Shown: positions 1 to 11,370, numbered from the stretch's first letter. The stretch is DNA of 64,000 nt from Comamonadaceae bacterium OTU4NAUVB1 (GCA_024372625.1 CP099605.1:1426001-1490000); one strand, 5' to 3'. Numbers and translations are program-made. Notes: generated from the sequence alone by a model not told the origin.

Positions 1-2
1 AG

Positions 3-359
3 AACCCCTACGTCGACTACGGCCGCATCGCCAACATCGAGGTCGTGCGCAGCGAGACGCAAGGTGCCGGCACGTCGGGCGGCGGCGCCATCGCCGGCGG
101 CCTGCTGGGCGGGGTCGTGGGCAACCAGTTCGGCGGGGGCGGCGGTCGCGCGGCCATGACGGCGCTGGGCGTGGTGGGGGGCGCGCTGCTGGGCAACCGC
201 GTCGAATCCAACAACAACGCGCCGCGCGCCTACGAGACCTATCGCATCTCCGTGCAGACCGACCAGGGCGGCTATCGCGCTTTCGACGTGCCCACGCCGG
301 GCGACCTGCGCACGGGCGACCGGGTGCGCATCGAGAACAACCAGCTCTCCAGGTACTGA
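3..359 (+). CDS. Glycine-zipper 2TM domain protein, 5' truncated by window edge
   Basis: The reading frame is already open at the left edge, so the N-terminus and any signal peptide lie outside the window. The visible 118 codons contain a Gly/Ala-rich stretch (GGGAIAGGLLGGVVGNQFG, then VVGGALLGN), which is the glycine-zipper hairpin of SlyB/PcP-type outer-membrane lipoproteins and Rick_17kDa-like antigens. The rest is a short soluble tail ending in RIENNQLSRY. Known members are small envelope proteins of poorly defined role. A GC hairpin followed by a T run lies just downstream. The family call is good; the exact function is unknown. Confidence 0.75.
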   Translation, partial: NPYVDYGRIANIEVVRSETQGAGTSGGGAIAGGLLGGVVGNQFGGGGGRAAMTALGVVGGALLGNRVESNNNAPRAYETYRISVQTDQGGYRAFDVPTPGDLRTGDRVRIENNQLSRY

Positions 360-383
360 GCCTCGCGCCCGCCGAGCCGGGAA

Positions 384-407
384 GCCGGGACCGCGCGCCC
401 GGTTTTT
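384..407 (+). terminator. Rho-independent terminator after the glycine-zipper gene
   Basis: CCGGG at 385-389 pairs with CCCGG at 398-402 and is followed directly by five T. It sits 25 bases after the stop codon, between two convergent genes. Confidence 0.5.
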
Positions 408-462
408 CGTCGTCCGGTCCCGCGCCGCACGACGTTCCGGGCCGCTGCGGCCGTGGTCCGGT

Positions 463-987
463 TCAGTGCAGCAGGTCGCCCCCCGGGGCCTTGGGCGCGA
501 TGCTGAAGAAACCGGTGCCGGCGGTTCCGCTGCCGATCTCGTCCTCGGTCGCCTCGCGCACCGAACGCACCGTCAGGTCGAGCCGCAGCGCGATGCCCGC
601 GAGCGGGTGGTTGCCGTCGAGCACGAGGTGGTCCGGATAGACCTCGCTGACGGTGTAGATCGCGTCGCGCGGGATGTCCGGACTGGTGCCGGCGGGCAGG
701 GCGGCGCCGTCGAAGGTCATGCCTTCCTCGGTGCCTTCGGGGAAGAGGGTGCGCGGTTCCAGGAACAGCAGCTGGTCGTTGAAGTCGCCGAAGGCCTGCT
801 CTGGCTCCAGCTGCAGCTGCACGCGGGCACCGGGCTCGTGGCCCTGGAGCACCGCCTCGATCGCGTCGAAGAGGTCGTCGCCGCCGACCAGGAATTCCAC
901 CGGCTCGTCGAGCACGTCCAGCACATCGCCCAGGGTGTCCTTGAGCGTCCAGGTCAGTCCGACCACGCATTGTTCAGAAATTTCCAT
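463..987 (-). CDS. SlyD-like FKBP-type peptidyl-prolyl cis-trans isomerase
   Basis: Predicted 174-residue cytoplasmic protein. It has the split FKBP fold of SlyD, with an insert-in-flap region at about residues 68-120 followed by the signature LDGNHPLAG (123-131). SlyD proteins isomerise prolyl bonds and act as chaperones; the E. coli protein also delivers nickel through a His/Cys-rich tail. That tail is absent here, the C-terminus being Gly/Pro-rich, so a metal role is not supported. I chose the ATG at 987 because GGGAG lies about 10 bases upstream; a longer frame to 1023 lacks support. The start codon is only 14 bases from that of the divergent roxA. FkpB-like function is the main alternative. 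Confidence 0.85.
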   Translation of the reverse strand: MEISEQCVVGLTWTLKDTLGDVLDVLDEPVEFLVGGDDLFDAIEAVLQGHEPGARVQLQLEPEQAFGDFNDQLLFLEPRTLFPEGTEEGMTFDGAALPAGTSPDIPRDAIYTVSEVYPDHLVLDGNHPLAGIALRLDLTVRSVREATEDEIGSGTAGTGFFSIAPKAPGGDLLH

Positions 988-1001
988 TGCAGAATTCTCC
1001 C

Positions 1002-2153
1002 ATGGACCCCACCCGACCCTCACCCCTGCTCGGCGGCCTCACGCCGGCGCAGTTCATGCGTCGTCACTGGCAGAAGAAGCCGCTGCTCGTGCGCCAGGCC
1101 GTGCCGCTGGACGCCCCCCCGGTGTCCCGGAGCGCGCTGTTCGACCTGGCCGCGCGGGAGGACGTCGAGTCGCGCCTGATCCGCCACGGCGCCGACGGCT
1201 GGACGCTGCGCCACGGGCCGTTCGCGCGCCGCGCGCTGCCGTCGCCGCGCCAGCCCGGCTGGACGCTGCTGGTGCAGGGCGTCGACCTCCACCACGATGC
1301 CGCGCACGACCTGCTGCGGCGCTTCCGCTTCCTGCCCGACGCCCGCCTCGACGACCTGATGATCAGCTACGCCGGCGACGGCGGCGGCGTGGGCGCGCAT
1401 TTCGACAGCTACGACGTGTTCCTGCTGCAGGTCCAGGGCACGCGCCGGTGGTCGATCGGCCGGCAGCGCGACCTCGCCCTGCAGCCCGACGTGCCGCTGA
1501 AGATCCTGCGGGACTTCGCGCCGGAGCAGACCTTCGACCTCGCCCCCGGCGACATGCTCTACCTGCCACCGCGCTACGCCCATGACGGCGTCGCGATCGG
1601 CGGCGACTGCATGACGTGCTCGATCGGCCTGCGCTCGCCGGCCGCCTCGGCCCTGGGCGCCGACCTGCTCGCGCGCATCGCCGAGGCCCGTGCCGACGCG
1701 CTGCAGGACGAGCCGTCGGCGCGGCCCGTGCATTACCGCGATCCGGCGCAGGATGCCGTCGATGCGCCGGCGGCGATGCCCGCCGCGCTGCAGGCCTTCG
1801 CCCGCGAGGCGGTGGAGGTTGCGCTGCGCGATGCCGACGCCATCGACCGCGCGCTGGGCGAGTCGATGACGGAGCCCAAGGACAACGTGTGGTTCGAACA
1901 GGGCGACCCGCCCGACGATCCGCCGACGCACCTGGCGCTCGACCGGCGCACCCGCATGCTCTACGACGCGCGCCACGTCTACATCAATGGCGAGAGCTTC
2001 CGCGCGGCCGGCCGCGACGCGACGCTCATGCGACGCCTGGCCGACCAGCGCGAACTCGATGCGCGCGCGTTGAGGGGCGCGAGCGAGGACGCCATCGAAC
2101 TGCTGGGCGACTGGTGCGCCGCGGGATGGGCGCATGCCGACCGCGCCCCCTGA
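1002..2153 (+). CDS. roxA: RoxA-type JmjC cupin, ribosomal protein uL16 arginine hydroxylase
   Basis: Predicted 383-residue Fe(II)/2-oxoglutarate oxygenase of the YcfD/RoxA family, which hydroxylates an arginine of 50S protein uL16. The N-terminal block LLGGLTPAQFMRRHW with QKKPLLVRQ is typical. The iron-binding facial triad is visible as His133-Phe-Asp135 (GAHFDSYDVF) and His194 (LPPRYAHDG). A C-terminal winged-helix-like part follows, as in E. coli YcfD (373 aa). The ATG at 1002 gives the expected N-terminus; no clear ribosome site precedes it. The last 20 bases overlap the next gene, suggesting coupled translation. The gene is divergent from the SlyD-like gene with almost no spacer. Confidence 0.9.
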   Translation: MDPTRPSPLLGGLTPAQFMRRHWQKKPLLVRQAVPLDAPPVSRSALFDLAAREDVESRLIRHGADGWTLRHGPFARRALPSPRQPGWTLLVQGVDLHHDAAHDLLRRFRFLPDARLDDLMISYAGDGGGVGAHFDSYDVFLLQVQGTRRWSIGRQRDLALQPDVPLKILRDFAPEQTFDLAPGDMLYLPPRYAHDGVAIGGDCMTCSIGLRSPAASALGADLLARIAEARADALQDEPSARPVHYRDPAQDAVDAPAAMPAALQAFAREAVEVALRDADAIDRALGESMTEPKDNVWFEQGDPPDDPPTHLALDRRTRMLYDARHVYINGESFRAAGRDATLMRRLADQRELDARALRGASEDAIELLGDWCAAGWAHADRAP

Positions 2154-2658
2154 CGATCCCGGCGCGACGCGGGACGGCGCCTTGCCCGAGGGCCCGTTCG
2201 ACGGTCGTCGGGCGTTCCACGTCCTGCTCCACGCGGCGCTCGAGGCCGCCGCGTGCGAGGGCTGGCGGCAGATCGTGCTGAGCGATCCCACGTTCGCCGA
2301 CTGGCCGCTGGGCGAGCGCGCCACGGCGGCGGCGTTGCAGGCCTGGGCATCGAGCGGGCGCGGCCTCGTGATGCTCGCTGGTGATTTCGGCGTCTTCGAG
2401 CGCGAGCACGCGCGCTTCGTCCAGTGGCGCCGCACCTGGAGCCACATCGTCGAATGCCGTGCCTGTCACGGTGCGGGCGCGCCAGCCGTGCCCAGCGCGA
2501 TCTGGACGCCGGCCTGGGTCCTGCACCGCGTCGATGTCGAACGCAGCCGGGGCACGAGCGGAAGCGACGCGCAGCAGCGGCGCGCCGTTCGCGAGCGCAT
2601 CGACGAGTGCCTGCGGCGGTCACGACCCGCGTTCCCGGCCTTCACATTGGGTTTGTGA
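2134..2658 (+). CDS. Conserved hypothetical protein downstream of roxA
   Basis: Predicted 174-residue soluble protein without signal peptide or membrane segment. It starts inside the last codons of roxA in another frame (20-base overlap), which argues for co-transcription and translational coupling. Visible features are a CRAC pair (WSHIVECRACHG), many Trp residues and the repeated phrase VLSDPTFADWPLGE. I recognise the arrangement as common in Comamonadaceae but know no assigned function. A role linked to RoxA is only suggested by position. Confidence 0.7.
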   Translation: MPTAPPDDPGATRDGALPEGPFDGRRAFHVLLHAALEAAACEGWRQIVLSDPTFADWPLGERATAAALQAWASSGRGLVMLAGDFGVFEREHARFVQWRRTWSHIVECRACHGAGAPAVPSAIWTPAWVLHRVDVERSRGTSGSDAQQRRAVRERIDECLRRSRPAFPAFTLGL

Positions 2659-2749
2659 CCGGAACGCGAGGACGGGCGGACGGGAATTTGGCTGACGGTG
2701 CCGAGGCGTCCAGGCCAACGTCGGCGCCGCGATTTGCCTCGACCATCTC

Positions 2750-2781
2750 CCTAGAATTCATTTTCACGCTTCACTTCTAGG
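2750..2781 (+). promoter_or_regulatory. Inverted repeat covering the ribosome site of the small lipoprotein gene
   Basis: CCTAGAA (2750-2756) is a perfect inverted copy of TTCTAGG (2775-2781), 18 bases apart. The right arm overlaps the AGGAG ribosome site nine bases before the ATG at 2791. As RNA it could hide the ribosome site; as DNA it could be an operator. Both are inference. Confidence 0.35.
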
Positions 2782-2790
2782 AGATAGCAC

Positions 2791-3081
2791 ATGAACAAGT
2801 CCGTCCTGATCGCCGCCCTGATGGCCGCCGCCGCCCTGACCGCCTGCGGCAAGAAGGAAGAGACCGCCGCGCCGGCCGTCGTCACGCCGGCCCCGGCCGT
2901 GGTCACCCCCGCCCCGAGCACCACCACCACCACCCCGGCCGATCCGATGGCGCCCGCCGCGTCGGGTGCCGCCAGCGGCAGCATGGGCATGGGCTCGCCG
3001 TCGCCGGCCGCCTCGTCGGCCCTCGATGCCGCCAACGCCGCGACCGAAGCCGCCCGCAACGCCGCATCGGCCCCGCGCTGA
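2791..3081 (+). CDS. Small Pro/Ala/Thr-rich lipoprotein
   Basis: Predicted 96 residues. A short signal peptide (MNKSVLIAALMAAAALTAC) ends in the lipobox LTAC, so Cys19 should be lipidated. The mature part is low-complexity: charged KKEE, then Val/Thr/Pro/Ala repeats (VVTPAP twice), then an Ala-rich helix. Nothing in it suggests an enzyme; such proteins usually span the periplasm as linkers or tethers. A strong ribosome site (AGGAG) precedes the ATG and a strong terminator follows, so it is probably a single-gene unit. Function unknown. Confidence 0.75.
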   Translation: MNKSVLIAALMAAAALTACGKKEETAAPAVVTPAPAVVTPAPSTTTTTPADPMAPAASGAASGSMGMGSPSPAASSALDAANAATEAARNAASAPR

Positions 3082-3130
3082 GCCGGTCCTCCCCGCCGGA
3101 CGCCTCGCGGCGCCGGTGAAGACCGATGCG

Positions 3131-3166
3131 AAAAGGCCGGATCGACCTGTCGATCCGGCCTTTTCC
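3131..3166. terminator. Strong hairpin terminator, probably bidirectional
   Basis: AAAAGGCCGGATCGA at 3131-3145 is followed by a four-base loop and its perfect complement at 3150-3164. Flanking A and T runs make it work in either direction, serving the small lipoprotein gene on plus and the aldo/keto reductase gene on minus. Confidence 0.9.
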
Positions 3167-3203
3167 ATTGCCGCGTGCCCGCGGCCGACGCCTGGCGCCG
3201 CGC

Positions 3204-4172
3204 CTATGCGTAGCGCGCGTCCGGCTCGCTCGCCTCGTCGAGTTCCTGGATCGACCGGGCGTCGAGCCTCAATGCCACGGCGGCGGCGAGGTCCTGCAGT
3301 TGTGCGAGCGAGGTCGCGCTGGCGATCGGCGCGGTGACCGCGGGGCGCGCCAGTTGCCAGGCGAGCGCCACCTGGCCGATCGGCGCGCCGACGCGTCCAC
3401 CGACGACGTCGAGGGCCGCCAGGATGCGCAGACCGCGCGGATTGAGGTACTTCTTCGTCGTGCTCTCGCCGCGCGCGCTCTTGCGCGCATCGGCCGCGGT
3501 GCGGTACTTGCCGGTCAGGAAGCCCGCCGCGAGCGCGTAGAAGTTGATCACGCCGACGCCGCGCTCGAGGCACAGCGGTTCCAGTGCGTCCTCGAACTCG
3601 CTGCGGTCGTACAGGTTGTAGAGCGGCTGCAGGCTCTCGTAGCGCGGCAGGCCCTCGCGCTCGGCGACGTCCAGCGCCTCGGCCAGGCGTGGCGCGGTGT
3701 GGTTGGACGCGCCGATGGCACGCACCTTGCCGGCCTTGATGAGGTCGGCGAAGGCGCCCAGCGTCTCCTCGAACGGCGTGCCGGCGTCGTCGTCGTGCGA
3801 CTGGTAGAGATCGATGTGGTCGGTCTGCAGGCGCCTGAGCGAGGCGTCCACGGCCTCGCGGACGTAGGCCGCCGACAGGCCCGACTTGCCTTCGCCCATC
3901 GGCTTGCCGACCTTGGTGGCGAGCACGACGCGGTTGCGCTTGCCGCTCTGGCGCAGCCACTTGCCGATGATCGTCTCGGACTCGCCGCCGGCGTGGCCCG
4001 GCACCCAGCGCGAGTAGACGTCGGCCGTGTCGACGAAGTTGAAGCCGGCGTCGAGCCAGGCGTCCAGCAGGCTGAACGACAGTTTTTCGTCGACGGTCCA
4101 GCCGAAGACGTTGCCGCCGAAGGCAAGGGGGGAGACCTGCAGGCCCGAGCGGCCGAGGGGACGGAATTGCAT
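3204..4172 (-). CDS. Aldo/keto reductase
   Basis: Predicted 322-residue NADPH-dependent oxidoreductase. The catalytic tetrad is readable: Asp48 and Tyr53 (VDTADVYSR), Lys87 (LATKVGKP) and His126 (IDLYQSHDDD). The family motif GRSGLQVSPLAFGG opens the protein. The group resembles E. coli YajO/Tas-type enzymes that reduce small aldehydes and ketones; the substrate cannot be read from sequence. The ATG at 4172 gives a full-length enzyme; the much longer open frame upstream is composition only. It shares the minus strand with the chromate transporter pair but an 88-base gap separates them. Confidence 0.9.
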   Translation of the reverse strand: MQFRPLGRSGLQVSPLAFGGNVFGWTVDEKLSFSLLDAWLDAGFNFVDTADVYSRWVPGHAGGESETIIGKWLRQSGKRNRVVLATKVGKPMGEGKSGLSAAYVREAVDASLRRLQTDHIDLYQSHDDDAGTPFEETLGAFADLIKAGKVRAIGASNHTAPRLAEALDVAEREGLPRYESLQPLYNLYDRSEFEDALEPLCLERGVGVINFYALAAGFLTGKYRTAADARKSARGESTTKKYLNPRGLRILAALDVVGGRVGAPIGQVALAWQLARPAVTAPIASATSLAQLQDLAAAVALRLDARSIQELDEASEPDARYA

Positions 4173-4260
4173 GAGGGCGAGTCCTTGGGGTGTGGAGGGG
4201 TCGAGGGATCGGGTGGGAGGTGGAGCGGGCGGTGCGGCGGTGCGGCGGTGCGGCGGGCGA

Positions 4261-4860
4261 TCACACGAAGCCGGCCGCGCCCAGGGCCGCGCCGATGGAC
4301 AGCAGCCAGAGCAGGTGGATGCGGGTGCGCCAGACGACCAGCGCGGCGAGCCCGGCCACCAGCCACAGGTGCCAGGGCGGCGTGTCCGGCGCCCGGTTGC
4401 CGGCGGCCAGCACCCAGCCGGTGGCGATGAGCAGGCCGACCACGACCGGCGCCATGCCCTGCTTGAAGGCGCGCACGTCCCGCCGCGCGCGGTTGCGATG
4501 GCCCCAGCGCGTGGCGAAGTAGGTGAGGGTGGTGCTGGGCAGCAGGATGCCCACCATCGTGATCGACAGGCCCAGCAGGCCCAGCAGCCACGCGTGCGGA
4601 CCCGCGTCGATGCCGCCACCGGCGTTGAGGCCGACGTTCCATCCCATCAGGCCCACGAACAGCACGTTGGGTCCGGGCGCCGCCTGCGCGATGGCCACGG
4701 AAGAGGTGAACTGGGCGTCGCTGAGCCAGCCGTGCTGCACGACCAGATAGCGCTGCATGTCCGGCACGGTGGTGATGGCGCCGCTGATGGAGAGCAGCGA
4801 CAGCAGAAGGTACTGGCCGAAGAGCGCGAGCCAGTCGTGCCATTGCATGACGATGGTCAT
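4261..4860 (-). CDS. Chromate transporter, second half of a split ChrA pair
   Basis: Predicted 199-residue membrane protein of the short-chain chromate ion transporter family (Pfam Chromate_transp). It has about six hydrophobic segments and the family motif APGPNVLFVGLMG at about residues 60-72. Short-chain ChrA proteins come as pairs whose products combine into the equivalent of one long-chain antiporter. The start ATG at 4860 overlaps the stop of the upstream partner by four bases, the usual pair arrangement. Chromate resistance is the known role of some members; many homologues have no proven substrate. Confidence 0.88.
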   Translation of the reverse strand: MTIVMQWHDWLALFGQYLLLSLLSISGAITTVPDMQRYLVVQHGWLSDAQFTSSVAIAQAAPGPNVLFVGLMGWNVGLNAGGGIDAGPHAWLLGLLGLSITMVGILLPSTTLTYFATRWGHRNRARRDVRAFKQGMAPVVVGLLIATGWVLAAGNRAPDTPPWHLWLVAGLAALVVWRTRIHLLWLLSIGAALGAAGFV

Positions 4861-5495
4861 GGTTCGATCTTCCGCCAGGTGGCGACGCAGGCCGCGGCGC
4901 CGACCGTGAGCAGCACCCAGCCCAGCGGCACGCGCAACAGCGCGATGGCCGCGAACACCAGCGCGACGACGCCCAGGCAGACCGCGAAACCCAGCGGGTT
5001 CCTGCGCAGCTGCGGCACCAGCTTGAAGCCCGTCGCGGCGATGACCCCGCCGGCGATGGCGCCCATGCCGCGCAGCGCGCCCGCCACCTGCGGATTGCCG
5101 GCGAAATGGGCATACAGCACCGCCAGCACCATGACCACCACCAGGGGCGCCGCCAGCAGTCCCGCGAAGGCCGCGGCCGCGCCGCGCAGACCGAAGTGGC
5201 GGTCGCCGATCATCACGGCGAGGTTGACGACGTTGGGCCCCGGCAACACCTGGGCGACGGCCCAGTCCTCGAGGAACTCGTCGGCCGTGAGCCAGCGCTT
5301 CTTCTCGACCAGCTCCCGCTGCACCACCGCCAGGACGCCGCCGAAGCCCTGCAGCGCCAGCACCGTGAAGGAGACGAAGAGATCGCCCGGGGATGTCGGA
5401 CGGGGCCGCTCGGGCGTCGCGGCGGCATCGCCGGGGGACGCTGCGGAGGGGCGTGCCCCGGCGGACGGGGACGGGGAAGGGGGAACCGGCTGCAT
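4857..5495 (-). CDS. Chromate transporter, first half of a split ChrA pair
   Basis: Predicted 212-residue membrane protein. A Pro/Ala-rich cytoplasmic N-terminus of about 35 residues precedes the family start (FVSFTVLALQGFGGVLAVVQ) and the signature VLPGPNVVNLAVMIGDR. The charged EKKRWLTADEFLEDWAVAQ segment is also typical of ChrA N-terminal halves. It is translated first and overlaps the second half by an ATGA. No chrB-type regulator lies nearby, so inducibility by chromate is not indicated. The start could be later than 5495 because the N-terminal tail is low-complexity. Confidence 0.88.
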   Translation of the reverse strand: MQPVPPSPSPSAGARPSAASPGDAAATPERPRPTSPGDLFVSFTVLALQGFGGVLAVVQRELVEKKRWLTADEFLEDWAVAQVLPGPNVVNLAVMIGDRHFGLRGAAAAFAGLLAAPLVVVMVLAVLYAHFAGNPQVAGALRGMGAIAGGVIAATGFKLVPQLRRNPLGFAVCLGVVALVFAAIALLRVPLGWVLLTVGAAACVATWRKIEP

Positions 5496-5584
5496 GGCCG
5501 ACCATTATGGTTGCGCGAGGCGATTCGCGCCGGCGCCGGGCCGAGCACGCGTCGGCGCGGTCCGGAAGCGGCGACACTCCAGGC

Positions 5585-6520
5585 ATGTCCCTGAGCGCAC
5601 TCCTCGACCTTTTCAAGCAGGCTTTCCTTTCCTGGAAGAACGACTACGCCCCCAGCATGGGCGCTGCGCTGGCGTACTACACGATCTTCTCGGTGGCGCC
5701 GTTGCTGCTGATCGTGATCTCGGTGGCCGGGCTGGTGTTCGGCCGCGACGCGGCGCGCGGCGAGATCTTCGCGCAGCTCGCCGGGCTGATGGGCGCCCAG
5801 GGCGCGCTGGCCGTGCAGGGCATGCTCGAAGCCGTCAACAAGCCCATGGAAGGCATCGTGGCGACGGTGGTGGGCGTCTCGATCCTGGTGATCGGCGCGA
5901 CGACCGTCTTCGGCGAGCTGCAGGACGCCATGGATCGCATCTGGCGCGCCCCGGCGCGCGAGGAGAGCAGCGGCGTCTGGAGCATCGTGCGCGTGCGGCT
6001 GCTGTCCTTCAGCATGGTGATGGGCATCGGCTTCCTGCTGATGGTGTCGCTCATCGCCAGCGCCGCGCTGGCTGCGCTGGGCAAGTGGTGGGCGCCGATC
6101 TTCGGTGGCTGGGCCACGCTCGCGCAGGCGGTCAACTTCCTCTTCAGCTTCGCGATGGTGACGGTCGTCTTCGCCATGATCTACAAGCTGATGCCGCGGG
6201 TGAAAGTGGAATGGCGCGACGTCTGGACCGGCGCGGGCGTCACCGCGCTGCTGTTCACCATCGGCAAGCACCTCATCGGGCTCTACATCGGCAAGAGCAG
6301 CGTCGCATCGGGCTACGGCGCGGCCGGCTCGCTGGTGGTGGTGCTGGTGTGGGTCTACTACTCGGCGCAGATCTTCCTGCTGGGCGCGGAATTCACCTGG
6401 GTCTACGCGCAGAAATTCGGCTCGCTCAGGCACCGGCCGCAGGACGTCCCCGCGCCGGTGGGCGACGCGAGCCGCGGCACCCCGCCCGAACGCGGCGATC
6501 TTCCTTCCCCGACACCATGA
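5585..6520 (+). CDS. YihY/BrkB-family inner-membrane protein
   Basis: Predicted 311-residue polytopic protein with about six membrane segments. The N-terminal motif ([20 protein letters not shown], then [12 protein letters not shown]) and the C-terminal [20 protein letters not shown] stretch are diagnostic of the YihY family, once mis-called ribonuclease BN. The family is proposed to move small molecules or lipids; no reaction is established. The ATG at 5585 follows an AGG-type ribosome site. The stop overlaps the start of the patatin gene (ATGA), so the two are probably co-translated. It is divergent from the chromate transporter pair. Confidence 0.9.
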   Translation: MSLSALLDLFKQAFLSWKNDYAPSMGAALAYYTIFSVAPLLLIVISVAGLVFGRDAARGEIFAQLAGLMGAQGALAVQGMLEAVNKPMEGIVATVVGVSILVIGATTVFGELQDAMDRIWRAPAREESSGVWSIVRVRLLSFSMVMGIGFLLMVSLIASAALAALGKWWAPIFGGWATLAQAVNFLFSFAMVTVVFAMIYKLMPRVKVEWRDVWTGAGVTALLFTIGKHLIGLYIGKSSVASGYGAAGSLVVVLVWVYYSAQIFLLGAEFTWVYAQKFGSLRHRPQDVPAPVGDASRGTPPERGDLPSPTP

Positions 6521-7734
6521 GCCTCATCGACACCCCCCCGCCCAGCCCGCCCAATCCGCGCAACACCGACATCACCTTCGCCCGCCGCGCGCTGGTGCTG
6601 CAGGGGGGCGGCGCCCTGGGCGCCTACCAGGCCGGCGTCTACGCCGGCGCGCACGAGCGCCACAAGGAGGTCGACTGGGTCGCCGGCGTGTCGATCGGCG
6701 CCATCAACGCCGCGCTGATCGCCGGCAACGCGCCGGAGCGGCGCGTCGACCGGCTCAAGGAGTTCTGGTACCTCGTCTCGTCGGCGGCGCCGCAGCGGCT
6801 GCCCGACTGGGCCGGCACGCGCGAATGGCAGAACCAGTTCAGCGCGGCCTCGGCCGCCCTGCTGGGCATTCCCGGCTTCTTCGAGCCACGCGCCACGCCG
6901 GCCCTGCTGCTGGGAGCGAAGGCCCCGGTACTGAGCTATTGCGACACGGCGCCGCTGCGCGCCACGCTGGAGCGCCTGGTCGACTTCGACCGGATCAACG
7001 ACGGCGAGACGCGCTTCAGCGTCGGCGCGGTCAACGTGCGCACGGGCAATTCGGTCTATTTCGACAACACCACCCAGCGCATCGGTCCCGAACACATCAT
7101 GGCCAGCGGCGCGCTGCCGCCGGGCTTTCCGCCGGTGCACATCGACGGCGAGGACTACTGGGACGGCGGCATCGTCTCCAACACGCCGCTTCAGTACGTG
7201 CTCGACACCCACCCGCGCGACGAGTCGCTGCTGGTGCTGCAGGTCGACCTCTTCAGCGCCCGCGGCCCGATGCCGCGCACGCTGGGCGAGACGCTGGAGC
7301 GGCAGAAGGACATCACCTATTCGAGCCGCACCCGCATGAACACCGACGTGCTGGCGGCCAACATGAACCTGCAGCAGGCCATCGCCGACCTGATGGCCAA
7401 GCTGCCCGAGCAGTTGCGCAACGACGCGAGCGTGGCGGCCGTGTGCGCCCAGCTGACCCACGAGCCGATCGAGATCGTCCACCTCATCTACCGCAACAAG
7501 CCCGACGAACTCGAATCGAAGGACTACGAGTTCTCGCGCGCGTCGGTGGAGGACCACTGGGACGCCGGGCTGCGCGACATCCGCCACACGCTGGACCATC
7601 CGGAACTGTTGCGCCAGGCCTCCGACGTGAACGGCGTGACCACCTTCGACCTGGCCGACCCGCAGGCGCGCCGCCTGCGCCACCCCATGCACGCGCCGGC
7701 CGTCGCGCACCGGGTGCCGCGCACGAGACGCTGA
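6517..7734 (+). CDS. Patatin-like phospholipase with DUF3734 C-terminus
   Basis: Predicted 405-residue serine hydrolase. The oxyanion loop [10 protein letters not shown] (29-38), the nucleophile elbow GVSIG with Ser59, and the catalytic Asp216 in DGGIVSNTP are all present. A C-terminal region of about 180 residues matches the DUF3734 type seen in Burkholderiales. Known relatives act on phospholipids, and several sit beside polyhydroxybutyrate genes. The next gene on the same strand is 3-hydroxybutyrate dehydrogenase, which fits a role in storage-polymer or membrane-lipid turnover. No signal peptide is visible, so it should act in the cytoplasm. It overlaps the YihY gene by four bases. Confidence 0.9.
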   Translation: MSLIDTPPPSPPNPRNTDITFARRALVLQGGGALGAYQAGVYAGAHERHKEVDWVAGVSIGAINAALIAGNAPERRVDRLKEFWYLVSSAAPQRLPDWAGTREWQNQFSAASAALLGIPGFFEPRATPALLLGAKAPVLSYCDTAPLRATLERLVDFDRINDGETRFSVGAVNVRTGNSVYFDNTTQRIGPEHIMASGALPPGFPPVHIDGEDYWDGGIVSNTPLQYVLDTHPRDESLLVLQVDLFSARGPMPRTLGETLERQKDITYSSRTRMNTDVLAANMNLQQAIADLMAKLPEQLRNDASVAAVCAQLTHEPIEIVHLIYRNKPDELESKDYEFSRASVEDHWDAGLRDIRHTLDHPELLRQASDVNGVTTFDLADPQARRLRHPMHAPAVAHRVPRTRR

Positions 7735-7819
7735 CGGCCGGCGGCGCTACGCTCTGCGGCCCGGCATGCCGGGTCCGCGACGGGTCCACGCCTCATTCCA
7801 GCCTCGCCCACCTCAATCA

Positions 7820-7873
7820 CCCCACTCACCCCACTCACCCCACTCACCCCACTCACCCCACTCACCCCACTCA
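7820..7873 (+). repeat. Six perfect tandem copies of a 9-bp unit
   Basis: The unit CCCCACTCA is repeated six times without error and ends just where the ribosome site of the 3-hydroxybutyrate dehydrogenase gene begins (AAGGAAC, ATG at 7884). It lies in the spacer after the patatin gene. Perfect short tandem repeats can change copy number by slippage, which here would change the leader length, not a reading frame. Confidence 0.95.
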
Positions 7874-7883
7874 AGGAACATCC

Positions 7884-8666
7884 ATGCAACTCAAGGACAA
7901 GGTCGCTTTCGTCACCGGCTCGGCCAGCGGCATCGGCAAGGAAATCGCGCTGCTCTACGCGAAGGAGGGCGCCCGGATCGTCATCGCCGACCTCAACAAG
8001 CAGGCCGCCGACGCCACCGCCGCCGAGATCGTGGCCACCGGCGCGCAGGCCATCGGCGTCGGCGTGGACGTGACCAGCGAGGAGCAGGTCGATGCCGCCG
8101 TCGAGGAGGCCGCCAAGGCCTTCGGCGGCATCGACATCCTGGTGAGCAACGCCGGCATCCAGATCGTGCATCCGGTGGAGGAATTCACCTTTGCCGAATG
8201 GAAGAAGATGCTCGCCATCCACCTCGACGGCGCCTTCCTCACGACCAAGGCGTGCCTCAAGCACATGTACGCGCAGGGCCGGGGCGGCAGCGTGATCTAC
8301 ATGGGCTCGGTGCATTCGAAGGAGGCCTCGGTGATGAAGGCGCCTTACGTCACGGCCAAGCACGGCCTGATCGGACTGTGCAAGACCGTGGCCAAGGAAG
8401 GCGCCAAGCACGGCGTGCGCGCCAACGTGATCTGCCCGGGCTTCGTGCGCACGCCGCTGGTGGAAAAGCAGATCCCCGAGCAGGCCCGCAACCTCGGCAT
8501 CAGCGAGGAGGACGTCATCAAGAAGGTCATGCTCAAGGACAGCGTGGACGGCGAATTCACCACCACCGACGACGTCGCGCGCGTGGCGCTGCTGTTCGCG
8601 GCCTTCCCGACCAACGCGCTGACGGGTCAGTCGATGGTGGTGAGCCACGGCTGGTTCATGCAGTAG
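7884..8666 (+). CDS. bdhA: D-3-hydroxybutyrate dehydrogenase
   Basis: Predicted 260-residue short-chain dehydrogenase that interconverts 3-hydroxybutyrate and acetoacetate with NAD, a step in polyhydroxybutyrate breakdown. The Rossmann motif TGSASGIG (11-18), VSNAG and the catalytic Ser142, Tyr155 and Lys159 are present. The C-terminal part ([10 protein letters not shown], then [14 protein letters not shown]) matches bacterial 3-hydroxybutyrate dehydrogenases closely and supports the specific call. The ATG has a good AAGGAA ribosome site. The leader contains a tandem repeat of six 9-bp units. It sits behind the patatin gene, a pairing common in Burkholderiales. Confidence 0.93.
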   Translation: MQLKDKVAFVTGSASGIGKEIALLYAKEGARIVIADLNKQAADATAAEIVATGAQAIGVGVDVTSEEQVDAAVEEAAKAFGGIDILVSNAGIQIVHPVEEFTFAEWKKMLAIHLDGAFLTTKACLKHMYAQGRGGSVIYMGSVHSKEASVMKAPYVTAKHGLIGLCKTVAKEGAKHGVRANVICPGFVRTPLVEKQIPEQARNLGISEEDVIKKVMLKDSVDGEFTTTDDVARVALLFAAFPTNALTGQSMVVSHGWFMQ

Positions 8667-8714
8667 CGGAACCCGACGTTGTCCCCACGGGGCGACGGAA
8701 AGAGCGCGAAACCT

Positions 8715-8720
8715 TAAAAT
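8715..8720 (+). promoter_or_regulatory. Likely -10 box for ygiQ
   Basis: TAAAAT in the context AACCTTAAAATGCGCGG, about 84 bases before the ygiQ ATG, resembles a sigma-70 -10 element. No convincing -35 is visible about 17 bases upstream. Confidence 0.4.
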
Positions 8721-8803
8721 GCGCGGTTGCCCACCACGGGCGCCACCCACAGGCGGATGCAGGTTTCCGCCCTCCATCACTTCCCGCCGTCCCTTTCCCA
8801 CCG

Positions 8804-11365
<2,562 letters not shown>

Positions 11366-11370
11366 GCCGC

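Noticed and set aside
7820..7873. Possible CRISPR-like array
   Set aside because: Units are 9 bp and contiguous with no spacers; it is a simple tandem repeat.
7766..7890. HPT / SPH repeat peptide reading through the 9-bp repeat
   Set aside because: The tandem repeat lies in an untranslated spacer directly before the bdhA ribosome site; both repeat peptides come from frames without a start signal.
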